NCBI GenBank assembly: GCA_963807675.1
Contig: CAWECP010000012.1
Span: forward strand, 1,550,001 to 1,614,000
Length of the DNA stretch: 64,000 bases
Reading direction: 5' to 3'
DNA from: Bog-473 sp963807675
GTDB lineage: Bacteria; Actinomycetota; Acidimicrobiia; Acidimicrobiales; RAAP-2
Shown: in pieces, positions 43,352 to 52,561 of the stretch
How positions within the stretch are numbered: position 1 is the first letter of the stretch
How the letters are laid out: each line of letters opens with the position of its first letter
Notes under the pieces: generated by a model
What the model was told of the DNA's origin: nothing
Databases searched by the model: none
The model's input: only the letters and a program-made list of their open reading frames with translations
Position numbers and translations under genes: made by a program

Positions 43352-44273
43352 CGTCCCGCAACCCTCGCAACCAGTCGTCCGCCGCCTGCCAGGCGGCATC
43401 GGCCTGACGCCGCCGCTGCTCACCGTGTTCTCCCGCGGCGGGATACGAGCCGAGGAACTTCACGCCGGCCAGGCCGGCGTGCAGGTCGCGCAGGCAGTCG
43501 GCCACCACCTCGTCGCCGACGTGGCCCGAGAGATCGATCACGAAGCAGTAGTCGCCCAGGCCCTGCTTGGTCGGCCGGGACTCCAGCTTGGTGAGGTTGA
43601 TGTTCCGCGCCGCGAACTGACCCAGAATCCCGTGCAACGAACCCGGATGGTCTGCTCGCTGGAAGCAGACGATGCTGGTCTTGTCGTGACCCGAAGGCCT
43701 CGGCACCCGGCCCTTCGCCACCAGGACGAAGCGGGTCTGGTTGTCGGGATGGTCCTCGATGTCCTCCGCCACGATGACGAGGCCGTAGCGCTCGGCGGCC
43801 AGGCGGGGCGCAATGGCAGCGCCGTCGGCAGAGTCGGACTCACCCAGCATCCGGGCGGCGTCCGCCGTCGAGTTGGCTGCCCGCTGCTCGGCGTCCGGCA
43901 GGGCTTTGGCCAGGTACTTCTGGCACTGGGCCAGAGCATGGGGGTAGGAGGAGAGGGAGCGGATGTCCGCGAGCGTCGTGCCGGGCCGGGCCATGAGATG
44001 GAGATGGATGTCGATCACGACCTCGCGCTGGACGTGGAGGTCCACGTCGTGGATGAGCCCGTCGATGGTGGCGCTCACCGTGCCCTCAATGGCGTTCTCC
44101 ATGGGCACGAAACCGAGCTCGACGTCCCCGTCGGCCACCGCATCCAGAACGGCCGTGATGGAGCCGAGCGGGGTCAGATCGGCCCCGGCCAGGTCCCGCT
44201 GGGTCAGGAGCGCCTCCTGGGTGAAGGTGGCCGGTGGCCCGAGGTAGGCGACCGTGGTCGCAGGGGGGTTCAC
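43341..44273 (-). CDS. pheA: prephenate dehydratase
   Basis: 310 residues, forms phenylpyruvate from prephenate in phenylalanine synthesis. The PDT domain shows AYLGPPATFTQEAL, GFVPMENAIEGTVSATIDGL and the T-R-F motif DNQTRFVLVA. The ACT domain follows with GSLHGILGQFAARNINLTKL and the phenylalanine-binding ESRPTKQGLGDYCFVID, so feedback control by Phe is expected. GTG start with TATCCT (44282-44287) 8 nt upstream, leaderless. It is divergent from larB with only 23 bp between start codons. Confidence 0.95.
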   Translation of the reverse strand: MNPPATTVAYLGPPATFTQEALLTQRDLAGADLTPLGSITAVLDAVADGDVELGFVPMENAIEGTVSATIDGLIHDVDLHVQREVVIDIHLHLMARPGTTLADIRSLSSYPHALAQCQKYLAKALPDAEQRAANSTADAARMLGESDSADGAAIAPRLAAERYGLVIVAEDIEDHPDNQTRFVLVAKGRVPRPSGHDKTSIVCFQRADHPGSLHGILGQFAARNINLTKLESRPTKQGLGDYCFVIDLSGHVGDEVVADCLRDLHAGLAGVKFLGSYPAAGEHGEQRRRQADAAWQAADDWLRGLRDAIE

Positions 44274-44296
44274 AGTTGGGCAGGATAGAGCAGGTC
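44274..44296. promoter_or_regulatory. 23-bp divergent promoter between pheA and larB
   Basis: The pheA -10 box TATCCT (minus, 44282-44287) lies inside this 23-bp gap and overlaps the only space for a larB -10 (GATAGAGC at 44284-44291). The two transcripts should compete for polymerase. Confidence 0.4.
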
Positions 44297-45058
44297 ATGG
44301 ACGCTTCTTCGCTGCGCCAACTCATCGAATCGGTGGCCGACGGCCGGTGCCCGCCTGATGAGGCGGTGCGCCAGCTCCGGCGCCTCCCATACTCCGACCT
44401 CGGCTTCGCCCGGGTCGACCATCACCGCGACCTGCGCCAGGGCATGCCCGAGGCGGTCTACGGGCCGGGGAAGACGCCCGAGCACTGCGCCGCCGTGGTC
44501 GGAGAGCTCCTCGTCGGAACCGACGGGCCTGTCCTCTTGACCCGGGCGACGGACCCTCAGGTCAAGGCCGCCTCCGCCGTCGCCGTCTCGCTCGGACACG
44601 GACCGGGGGCCGTGTCGGAGAGCGGCACCTTCTCGACGATCGTGTTCCGACCAGCGCCGGCCAGGTTGGGTTCGGTCGTCGTCGTCACCGCCGGCACGGC
44701 CGACCTGCCCGTCGCGAACGAATGCGTCGCCGTGCTCAGCGCTTTCGGCTTCGACCCCTCGGTGCTGGTCGACTGCGGCGTGGCGGGACTGCACCGGCTC
44801 CTGGCCGAGGTCGACACCATCGCCATGGCCGATGCCGTGGTGGTGATCGCCGGCATGGAGGGCGCGCTGGCCAGCGTGGTGGGCGGGCTGACGCCGGCGC
44901 CCGTGGTGGCAGTGCCGACGAGCACCGGGTACGGCGCCGCATTCGAAGGCGTGACCGCGCTCCTCACCATGCTCGCCTCCTGTGCGTCGGGGATCACCGT
45001 CGTCGGCATCGACAACGGCTTCGGCGCCGCGTGTGCGGTCGCCCGCCTCCTGCCGTGA
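44297..45058 (+). CDS. larB: nickel-pincer cofactor biosynthesis protein LarB
   Basis: 253 residues, related to PurE. LarB carboxylates and hydrolyses nicotinic acid adenine dinucleotide to pyridinium-3,5-biscarboxylic acid mononucleotide, the first step to the nickel-pincer nucleotide. Typical stretches are YGPGKTPEHCAAVV, TAGTADLPVANECV, CGVAGLHRLL, GMEGALASVVGGL and VPTSTGYGAAFEG. Stop overlaps larC (GTGA). No strong ribosome site. Part of larB-larC-PLP-decarboxylase. Confidence 0.93.
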   Translation: MDASSLRQLIESVADGRCPPDEAVRQLRRLPYSDLGFARVDHHRDLRQGMPEAVYGPGKTPEHCAAVVGELLVGTDGPVLLTRATDPQVKAASAVAVSLGHGPGAVSESGTFSTIVFRPAPARLGSVVVVTAGTADLPVANECVAVLSAFGFDPSVLVDCGVAGLHRLLAEVDTIAMADAVVVIAGMEGALASVVGGLTPAPVVAVPTSTGYGAAFEGVTALLTMLASCASGITVVGIDNGFGAACAVARLLP

Positions 45059-46272
45059 CGAGCGAACGCACCGGGACCGAGACGGTCGCCTGGTTCCACT
45101 GCTTCGCCGGCGTGGCCGGGGACATGGCGCTCGGCTCCCTCGTTGACGCGGGCGCGGACATCGACGAGGTCCGCACCCTATTGGACCGGCTGGTCCTCCC
45201 CGGCTGGGAGTTGCGGGTCGAGGAGGGATTGCGCGGGGGCATCGCCTGCACCCGCGTCATCGTGCGCGGAGACGACGTGGTCGTCCGGACACACGCCGCC
45301 ATCGCTGCGCTGATCGAAGAGGCGGCTCTCCCGACTCGGGTGACCGAACGCGCCCTGGCCGTGTTCCGCGCCTTGGCCGAGGTCGAGTCCGCGCTGCACC
45401 GGCGACCCGTCGACCAGGTGCACTTCCACGAAGTCGGTGGTCACGACGCCGTCGTCGACATCGTGGGCACCGCGGCGGCGCTCGAGGTCCTGGGCGTCGA
45501 CGTCGTGACCGCCTCGGCGATCGCCACGGGCACCGGCACCGTGCGCAGCGCACACGGGTGGCTGCCCAATCCCGCGCCGGCCACGGTTCGCCTGCTCCGC
45601 GGCATCCCGACCTATGGCCGCGACGTCCTGATCGAGCTGACCACGCCGACGGGCGCCGCGCTGCTCTCCACGCTGTGCACGTCGTTCGGACCCATGCCCG
45701 ATATGACGATCACGGCCTCCGGCTTCGGCGGGGGGGCGGGCGAGATGGACGAGCTGCCAAACTGCACGCAAGTGGTCGTCGGCCGTCGCAACGAGGCGGG
45801 CGCCGTCGGCCCCGGACAGTCCGCCCTCGTCCTGGAGACCAACCTCGACGACGCCACCGGCGAGCAGCTGGGCTACGCCGTGGCCGCTGTGCTCGACGCG
45901 GGTGCCCTCGATGCCTGGATCAGCCCGGTGACCATGAAGAAGGGGCGGCCGGGCCACGTCCTCCACGTCCTCACCGACGCCGTCCACGTCGACGCGCTGC
46001 GGGCCGAGGTCGAGCGGACCACCGGGACCCTCGGTGTCCGGGCGACGGCCGTCGAGCGGTGGCCGGTGGCCCGTACCCTGGGTCAGGTCGTGCTCGACGG
46101 CATGATCGTGCGTATGAAGATCGCCGAGGGGCGGGCCAAGCCCGAGTTCGACGACGTCGTCCTGGTGGCAGCCAAGACAGGTGCCTCGTTGCACGAGGTC
46201 TCGAGCCGGGCCGAGGAGGCCTGGCGGACGGCCAGCCGAGCCGCGCCCGGTCCCGAGGGGGCACCGGCCTGA
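45055..46272 (+). CDS. larC: nickel-insertion protein LarC
   Basis: 405 residues. LarC inserts Ni into the bis-thiolated pincer precursor, a CTP-dependent cyclometallase. FHCFAGVAGDMALGSLVDAG opens the family; VHFHEVGGHDAVVDIVGTA, ATGTGTVRSAHGWLPNPAPA and TTPTGAALLSTL follow. The C-terminal half has LETNLDDATGEQLGYAV and PVTMKKGRPGHVLHVL. The gene is in one frame, without the programmed larC1/larC2 frameshift of Lactobacillus. Overlaps larB by GTGA and the PLP decarboxylase start by one base. Confidence 0.94.
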   Translation: MTSERTGTETVAWFHCFAGVAGDMALGSLVDAGADIDEVRTLLDRLVLPGWELRVEEGLRGGIACTRVIVRGDDVVVRTHAAIAALIEEAALPTRVTERALAVFRALAEVESALHRRPVDQVHFHEVGGHDAVVDIVGTAAALEVLGVDVVTASAIATGTGTVRSAHGWLPNPAPATVRLLRGIPTYGRDVLIELTTPTGAALLSTLCTSFGPMPDMTITASGFGGGAGEMDELPNCTQVVVGRRNEAGAVGPGQSALVLETNLDDATGEQLGYAVAAVLDAGALDAWISPVTMKKGRPGHVLHVLTDAVHVDALRAEVERTTGTLGVRATAVERWPVARTLGQVVLDGMIVRMKIAEGRAKPEFDDVVLVAAKTGASLHEVSSRAEEAWRTASRAAPGPEGAPA

Positions 46273-47636
46273 TGACCAGCGCCATGTTCCACTACGACGA
46301 GGCCATGACCGACCTGATCATGGCCGCCTGCCGGGAGCGCCTTTCCATGGACCCGGTGTCGCTCGACTTCGGTGGCCTCGTCGAGTCCCTCGGCGGCGCG
46401 CTGGAGGGGTTGATGCGTCCGGAGGGCAACGACGCGGCCGACGTGCTGCGGGTCTGGACGGACGAGCTCGCTCTGGCTGTGGTGTCGGTGGACAGCCCGC
46501 GGTTCTTGTCGTTCATTCCTGCCGCTCCCACCAAGGCCTCGCTGCTCTTCGACATGTTCGTCTCCTGCTCGTCGCTGCACGGCACCTCGTGGCTCGAGGC
46601 GGCCGGTGTCGTCGTGGCCGAGAACCAAGCCCTGGGTGTGCTGGCGGCACAAGCCGGATTCCCCGAAGAGGCGGGCGGCTGCTTCGTGGCGGGCGGCTCG
46701 GCCGGCAACCTCTCCGCGCTGATGGTGGCCCGCGACACGACGGCGTACCGGCGCCGGGCCGAGCCGCCGCAACATCCGCTGGTGGCCATGAGCGAGGACG
46801 CCCACTCGTCGGTGGGCAAAGCGCTCCACGTCCTGGGCGTGGGCACCTTCCCGGTCCCGGTGGAAGGGCACCGGCTGACCGGCGCGGCGCTGCGGGCGGC
46901 GCTGCGCGACGACCCGCGGCACGCTGACGTCATCGGTGTCGTGGCGACGGCGGGCACGACCAACGCCGGCATCGTGGACGACCTGGACGGCCTCGCTGAC
47001 GTGGCGGCCGAGTACGCGCTGTGGTTCCACATCGACGGCGCCTACGGCGGCGCGGCCGCACTCTTTGCTCCGTCGGTCCGCCAGCAGTTCGCCGGCTTCG
47101 GTCGGGCGGACTCGTTCATCGTCGATCCACACAAGTGGCTGTTCGCTCCCTTCGACTGCGCCGCGCTCGTCTACCGCCAGCCCAACCTGGCCAAGGCGGT
47201 GCACACCCAGGACGCCCAGTATCTCGACGTGCTGCACAGCGGTAAGCCCGAAGAGTGGAACCCGAGCGATTACGCATTCCACCTGACCCGGCGCGGCCGG
47301 GGCCTGCCGCTCTGGTTCTCCATGGCGGTGAACGGTCTGGACGCGTATTGCGAGGCGGTGGAGGCCGGCCTGGCCATGGCGCAACGGGCCGCCGAACGTG
47401 TCGTCTCGGCCGCGCAGGTAGAGCTGGTCCGCCCGCCGGGGTTGTCCATCGTGCTGTTCCGCCGCCCGGGCTGGACCAAGGCCGAGTACGAGGTTTGGTC
47501 CGCCCGGCTCCTGGAAAATCAGATCGGGTTCGTCACCCCGACCAGCTGGGAGGGCGAGACGGTGGCCCGCTTCTGCTTCCTCCATCCGAACACCACGGTG
47601 GAGATGGTGGACGAGATCCTCGACTCAACGCGCTGA
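46272..47636 (+). CDS. PLP-dependent group II amino-acid decarboxylase
   Basis: 454 residues, aromatic-L-amino-acid/glutamate decarboxylase family. The PLP lysine is in FIVDPHKWLFAPFDC; HSSVGKALHVLGVG, TAGTTNAGIVDDLDGL and WFHIDGAYGGAA are the usual cofactor and substrate motifs. The substrate is probably an aromatic amino acid, unproven. The start shares a base with the larC stop (TGATG), so it is co-transcribed with larBC. The 3' end overlaps the convergent FrnE-like gene by 12 bp. Confidence 0.9.
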   Translation: MTSAMFHYDEAMTDLIMAACRERLSMDPVSLDFGGLVESLGGALEGLMRPEGNDAADVLRVWTDELALAVVSVDSPRFLSFIPAAPTKASLLFDMFVSCSSLHGTSWLEAAGVVVAENQALGVLAAQAGFPEEAGGCFVAGGSAGNLSALMVARDTTAYRRRAEPPQHPLVAMSEDAHSSVGKALHVLGVGTFPVPVEGHRLTGAALRAALRDDPRHADVIGVVATAGTTNAGIVDDLDGLADVAAEYALWFHIDGAYGGAAALFAPSVRQQFAGFGRADSFIVDPHKWLFAPFDCAALVYRQPNLAKAVHTQDAQYLDVLHSGKPEEWNPSDYAFHLTRRGRGLPLWFSMAVNGLDAYCEAVEAGLAMAQRAAERVVSAAQVELVRPPGLSIVLFRRPGWTKAEYEVWSARLLENQIGFVTPTSWEGETVARFCFLHPNTTVEMVDEILDSTR

Positions 47637-48266
47637 ACGGGCCCAGGCCCGGTCCAGCAGCGTGACCAGCGTCTCGACGTCCTGAGCGCCCGGGATGGGC
47701 CAGACCCCGTTGATGAGGAAGTAGGGCACGCCCGTCACCTCGAGCTCGTAGGCGGCCGACTCGTCCAGCCGCACCTCCCGGGCGCAGAGGTCGCCGCCGA
47801 GCACCTTGTCGGTCAAGCCCGCGTCGAGGCCGGCAGACGCGGCCACCTCGCGCAGCACGGCATGGTCGGAGAGCAGCCGTCCCTCGGTGAAGTTGGCGCC
47901 GAACAGTCCCTTGATCAACGCGTCCTCACAGTCCTGGCCTCGAGCCGCCTGCGCCAACCGGTGGGCGTCGAAGGTGTTGCCCCGTTGGACCCGGTCGAAG
48001 TGGAACACCAGCCCGACCTGGCGGCCGAGCTCAGTCAGCTGGGCGTGGCCCGCCTTGACCTGCTCGACCCCCAACCCGTACTTGCGCGCCACCGCCTCCT
48101 CGCTGCTGCCCTCCCGGCGCGCCGGCGCGTGCGGATCGAGCTCGTAGGACCGGTGCTCGACCTCGACCACATCGCCGTGTTCGAACTGGGTGAGAGCGGC
48201 GTCGAGACGATAGAAGCCCAAGGCGCACCATGGGCAGGCGAAGTCGGACCAGACCTGGATCTCCAT
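47625..48266 (-). CDS. DsbA-family FrnE-like thiol oxidoreductase
   Basis: 213 residues, cytoplasmic thioredoxin-fold protein of the 2-hydroxychromene-2-carboxylate isomerase/FrnE group. Redox motif C11-P-W-C14 in SDFACPWCALGF, and the cis-proline loop VTGVPYFLINGVWPIPGAQ, are intact. FrnE proteins act in oxidative stress or polyketide chemistry. The start ATG follows no clear ribosome site. Convergent with the decarboxylase gene. Confidence 0.9.
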   Translation of the reverse strand: MEIQVWSDFACPWCALGFYRLDAALTQFEHGDVVEVEHRSYELDPHAPARREGSSEEAVARKYGLGVEQVKAGHAQLTELGRQVGLVFHFDRVQRGNTFDAHRLAQAARGQDCEDALIKGLFGANFTEGRLLSDHAVLREVAASAGLDAGLTDKVLGGDLCAREVRLDESAAYELEVTGVPYFLINGVWPIPGAQDVETLVTLLDRAWARSAR

Positions 48267-48289
48267 ACGCCGACCAGACTACGAGCCGC

Positions 48290-49408
48290 TCAGCCGGCCT
48301 GGACGGCTCGCTCGAGGTGGGCGCCCAGGGCCAACAAGCGCTCCTCGCTGCCCGCCGACCCGATGAGCTGGAGGCTCGCCGGCAGCGGGCCGCCGGTTGG
48401 CACCGGCAGGGACAGGGCGGGAACGCCGGCCAAATTGACGGGCAGCGTGTTGCGCGACACGAGAAGGTCGTCGCCCTCCTCCAGGTGGGGCGGGAAGATC
48501 GTCAGCGTCGGCGTCGCGATGACGTCGAACCGCTCGAAGGCGCCGTGGAGGGCGCCCTGCAGCTCACGCTGCGCTCCCCAAGCGGCGCGGACGGTGCCGT
48601 CGTCGAACAAGGAGCCCATGGTCAGCCGCTCCTTCACGTCAGTGCCGATGCCGTCTGGGTCCTCACCCATGAGCTCGGCATCGGTGTGCCAGGCCTCGAC
48701 GACGAGGAGGAGGCCCGCCTGCAGGGTGGCGTTGTCCCAGCTGTCGATGGACAGCTCGCTGCGGGCCCATCCCGACAGGCTCACGGCCCGATCGACCGCG
48801 GCCGTGATGACGGGGTCGGCATCGACGGTGAGGACGCCCACCTGCACGTTGCGCTCGTGGTCGTCCGGGACCACGGTGAACCCCGGCTCGAGGAGCTCCA
48901 TGCCGACGATCAGGCCAGCGACGTCCCGGGCCATAGGTCCGACGGTGTCGAAGCTCGGGGACAGCGGCCAGACACCCTCCAAGGAGATACGACCCCAGGT
49001 GGTCTTCAGCCCGGCCGTGCCGCAACACGCCGATGGGATGCGCACGGATCCGCCCGTATCGCTCCCGTAGGCCACGTCCGCCTCACCGGTGGCGACGGCG
49101 ACGGCCGAGCCGCTCGACGAGCCCCCCGGCACCAGCGTCGGGTCGAGGGGGTTGACCGGGGTTCCGTACCAGGGGTTCACCCCGGTGACGCCGAGCGCCA
49201 GCTCGTGCAGGTTGGTGCGGCCCACGATGCGCGCCCCGGCTGCCCGCGCCCCGGCCAGACACGCGGCGTCTCGCTCAGCCGGGCGGGCCCGCCGAGCGAC
49301 AGCGCGGCAGCCGGCGGTGGTCGGCTCACCCTCCATGTCGATGAGGTCCTTGACGGCCAGCCGTACGCCGGAGCCCGAGGTGTCGTAGCGGGTGATGAAA
49401 GTGGTCAC
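48290..49408 (-). CDS. amidase (amidase-signature family)
   Basis: 372 residues, hydrolyses amides by a Ser-cisSer-Lys triad. Catalytic Lys20 is in LAVKDLIDMEG, the cis-Ser is in the GGSSSGSA loop (95-102) and the nucleophile Ser121 in GSDTGGSVRIPS, so all three are present. It is shorter than most family members, missing an N-terminal helix. GTG start overlaps the stop of the lipoprotein gene (GTGA), so both are one transcript. Substrate unknown. Confidence 0.9.
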   Translation of the reverse strand: MTTFITRYDTSGSGVRLAVKDLIDMEGEPTTAGCRAVARRARPAERDAACLAGARAAGARIVGRTNLHELALGVTGVNPWYGTPVNPLDPTLVPGGSSSGSAVAVATGEADVAYGSDTGGSVRIPSACCGTAGLKTTWGRISLEGVWPLSPSFDTVGPMARDVAGLIVGMELLEPGFTVVPDDHERNVQVGVLTVDADPVITAAVDRAVSLSGWARSELSIDSWDNATLQAGLLLVVEAWHTDAELMGEDPDGIGTDVKERLTMGSLFDDGTVRAAWGAQRELQGALHGAFERFDVIATPTLTIFPPHLEEGDDLLVSRNTLPVNLAGVPALSLPVPTGGPLPASLQLIGSAGSEERLLALGAHLERAVQAG

Positions 49409-50145
49409 GTCGTCGTGGTCGTCGTGGGCAACGTGACCGTCGTGACCGTGGCTCCCGGCGGCAACTGGAACAGCGAAGACGACGGTGACCCCGAGTAGTT
49501 CGTGATCTGGAAGCTGGTCGAGTCCTGGGCCACCTTGACGTAGCCCAGGATGTTCTGCTGTGTGGTGCAGATGGTGCTGGTCCCGGCCACGCCCTTGGCC
49601 ACCAGGTCCACACAGCTCATGTTGTTGAAGCCGCTGATCGACATGGTCGACGAACTCACCTTGTCACCGGCCAGGCCGGCCACCAGCGAGACGCCCTTGA
49701 GGAAGTTCACCCAGTGCGACGGCGTGTAGAAGTCGACGATGTTCTGCTCGTCGGCTGCGCTGGCCTTGTCGAGCTTGTTGCACGACCACGAGGAGCCGGA
49801 GCTGCTCTGGGTGCACAGGTAGTTGCCCGACGAATTCACGATGAACTGGGTGCTCGAGGCACTTTGACCGGTCATGGTGAGGTGAAAGGCCAGCTCGTTG
49901 GTCGACGGATTGGCGGCGTAGAGGATCGTGGCGGGTGAGCTGCCCGTCGTCGTGTAGGTGGCCTGGAACGGGACGTTCTGGCCCGCGTTGATTTTCTGGG
50001 TGAACGAGTCGATCGTCGCCCTGTTGCCCTCAACGTTGTGGACCGTTTGCCTGACTTTGCTGATGGCACTGCACCCGGTGCCCAGGATGGCGATAGCCAC
50101 CAGTGCCGCCATGAGGATCCCGATCCGACTGCTGCGCTGCGACAT
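49405..50145 (-). CDS. lipoprotein, unknown function
   Basis: 246 residues. Signal peptide with lipobox LGTGC (Cys25), so a lipid-anchored exported protein. The mature part is Ser/Thr/Asn-rich with four more cysteines (NYLCTQ, WSCNKL, MSCVDL, STICTT) likely in two disulphides, and ends in a Thr-rich tail. Such architecture resembles LppX/LprG-like or DUF lipoproteins, but I cannot name the family. AGGAGG gives a strong ribosome site. First gene of an operon with the amidase. Confidence 0.75.
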   Translation of the reverse strand: MSQRSSRIGILMAALVAIAILGTGCSAISKVRQTVHNVEGNRATIDSFTQKINAGQNVPFQATYTTTGSSPATILYAANPSTNELAFHLTMTGQSASSTQFIVNSSGNYLCTQSSSGSSWSCNKLDKASAADEQNIVDFYTPSHWVNFLKGVSLVAGLAGDKVSSSTMSISGFNNMSCVDLVAKGVAGTSTICTTQQNILGYVKVAQDSTSFQITNYSGSPSSSLFQLPPGATVTTVTLPTTTTTT

Positions 50146-50341
50146 GTCTGCCTCCTGGTCGTCACCCGTCGGAGAGAGGACGCTCGATGGATCGCGAGGT
50201 TACGACAGCCGGCACGGGAAGAGTCGGCTTTCCACCACACCTAAACCGAGGATCCCGGCCCCCACGCAGTACGAGGCGACCTACGACATGAGCAACGTGG
50301 AGCGCCCGGCGAGCCCGCTCAACTCCTGGGGCCCAGGATGC

Positions 50342-51869
50342 TCAGGCGGTGCCGGGGCTGGCGCCGGCGACAACGCTCTCGGCGTCGGCAGGGAGGTCCT
50401 GGCGCCCGCGCCGGAGTCCGAGCACGGCGACCACCCCGGCCACGGCCATGATGCCGCAGATGACGTAGAGCACCCTCTGCGTGGCGTAGGCGAAGTCCAG
50501 GGACACGTAGTGCGGTATGGAGGCGACCGACGAACCACCGTGCGACTGCGTCACCCGGGCGGCATCGGCCGCCGCGCGCGGGTCGCCCATCGCCTTCAGC
50601 GACGTCGTCAGGTGGGAGCGGAAATTGAACAGGAGGATGGTGCCCAAGGCGGCCAGGCCCAGGCTGGCCCCGTAATTCCGGATCGTCTGGGTGATGCCGG
50701 TCGCCTCGCCGTAGGAGAGATTGCCGGCCCGGTTGACGGCGTCGGTGTTGGCCGGCCCGAGCATGAGCCCCATGCCGGCGCCGGCGACGATGACCCACAG
50801 CTGCTGCTTGCTGAAGCTCAGGGTCGTCGCTTTGGACGCCCACAACCCGAAGCCGACAGCCGCGATGGCACATCCCAGGACGACGGCACGCTTCGCGCCT
50901 TCCCGGTCGAGCATGCGGCCGCCCACCTGGGCGGCGATGACGAAGCCGAGGAAGAAGAAGAGCAGGAACAGGCCGGCCTGAGAAGCAGTCTTGTGCAGCG
51001 CGATCTGGGCGTATTCGCTGGCAAAGAAGAAGATCGGGATGAAGGCCATCATGGCGATCAACAGCACGAGGTTCTCGACGGCGAACGGGCGAATGCGGAA
51101 GATCGAGACCTGAATGAGCGGCGACTCCGTCCGCAGCTCGATCAGCACGAAGAGGGCGATGATGAGGAGTCCGGCGATGATGCAGATCCAGGTGCCCGGA
51201 TTGGTCCAGCCCCACAGCGCCGACTGCTGCAGGCCGAAAATGCTCAGGCCGATACCTGCCGCGATGAGCACAGCGCCCCGGTAGTCGATCGGCGCGCGGC
51301 GGTACTCGGTCTTTGGCTTCGACACGGCGATCAGGACGAGCGCGATCAGGGCGACGGGGATGTTCACCCAGAAGATGGCTCGCCACGTCCACTGGGTGAG
51401 GTAGCCGCCCAGGATCGGTCCGATGGCCGTCAGCCCTCCGGCGATCCCGAAGAACAGCGCCAAGGCCTTGCCCCGCTCGCGCAGCGGGAACGTGTTGACC
51501 ACGATGGCGAGCGCGGCCGGGAACATCGAGCGCGCCGCCGGCCCCCTGCAGCACCCGGAACCCGACGATCCAGGCCTCCGCAACCGAACCCGTCGGGGTG
51601 AGACCGCACATCGTCGAGGCGGCGACGAAGACAATGACCCCGATCACGCACAACTTGGTATGACCGAAGATGTCCGACAGCCGCCCACCGAGTGCGAAGA
51701 GCGCGGCCAGTGCGATCAGGTAGCCGTTGACGACCCATTGGACTCCCGTCGACGACAGGTTCAGCTCCCGCTGGATGTTCGGCACTGCGATGGAGACGAT
51801 CGTCTGGTCGATGAACGTCATGGAGACCGCGAAAATCATCGCGGCAAGTACCCAGTTGCGACCTTGCAT
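50342..51869 (-). pseudogene. MFS transporter, DHA2 family, frame broken by one base
   Basis: About 508 residues when repaired. The first frame gives span 1 to 4 (MTFIDQTIVSIAVPNIQREL, GGRLSDIFGHTKL) to RVLQGAGGAL. The second continues MFPAALAIVVNTFPLRERGK and the remaining ten spans to 50342. One base too many, the C at 51527 (CTCGATG for CTCATG on the coding strand), breaks the gene. Motif A and span 1 identify an EmrB/QacA-type drug:H+ antiporter. Region 50146-50318 upstream of the lipoprotein shows no gene. Confidence 0.85.
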
Positions 51870-51960
51870 TCCCGTCTCCCCTTTGTCGACTCTCCAGGAA
51901 CCCTATCGGGGGGAACCTCCCATTCGTTGGGCCCTGTGTGCCGGTCCGTAGACTCGCAAA

Positions 51961-52557
51961 GTGACAGCGGCGGGTACCGCGTTCCAACCCGTCCACGGCC
52001 TCTACGTCGTGGTGCTCATCGTCACCGTCGTTCCCTGGGCGCTACTCGAGCTTCGCCAGGCACTGCACCACCGGCCCGGTGCGACCCGGTCGGACCGGGG
52101 CAGCCAGTTCGTCGTGCGCGCCGGCGTCGGCGGTGGGATCTTGGTGGGCCTGCTGCTGGCCCACGCCGTGCCCGCGGCGCGGATCCGACCAGAGGCGCTG
52201 GCGGCGTGGTTGGGGCTGGTGTTCGTGTGGTGTGGCGCCGGGCTGCGTATCTGGTGCTTCCGCACGCTGGGCACCTACTTCACGTTCACCGTGCAGACGA
52301 GCGGGGACCAGCCTGTCATCGACACCGGGCCTTACCGCTGGCTCCGCCACCCGAGCTACACCGGCATCCTGTTCGCCTACACCGGCATCGGATTCTTCCT
52401 CGACAACTGGCTGGCCCCGCTCGCCATCCTGGTGGGTTCGTCGCTCGGGCTGGCCTACCGCATCCAGGTCGAAGAGCGCGCCCTGGTCGGCGAGATGGGA
52501 GACAGGTACCGGGACTTCGCCGCGACGCGCAAGCGGCTGATTCCCTACGTCTGGTGA
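51961..52557 (+). CDS. isoprenylcysteine carboxyl methyltransferase-like membrane protein
   Basis: 198 residues with about five membrane helices. The C-terminal signature GPYRWLRHPSYTGIL, then RIQVEERALVGEMGDRYRDF and RLIPYVW, is that of the ICMT/PEMT family of SAM-dependent integral membrane methyltransferases. Prokaryotic targets are mostly unknown (lipids or small thiols). GTG 51961 lies 6 nt after TAGACT (51949-51954), a leaderless start. Confidence 0.88.
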   Translation: MTAAGTAFQPVHGLYVVVLIVTVVPWALLELRQALHHRPGATRSDRGSQFVVRAGVGGGILVGLLLAHAVPAARIRPEALAAWLGLVFVWCGAGLRIWCFRTLGTYFTFTVQTSGDQPVIDTGPYRWLRHPSYTGILFAYTGIGFFLDNWLAPLAILVGSSLGLAYRIQVEERALVGEMGDRYRDFAATRKRLIPYVW

Positions 52558-52561
52558 CGGC

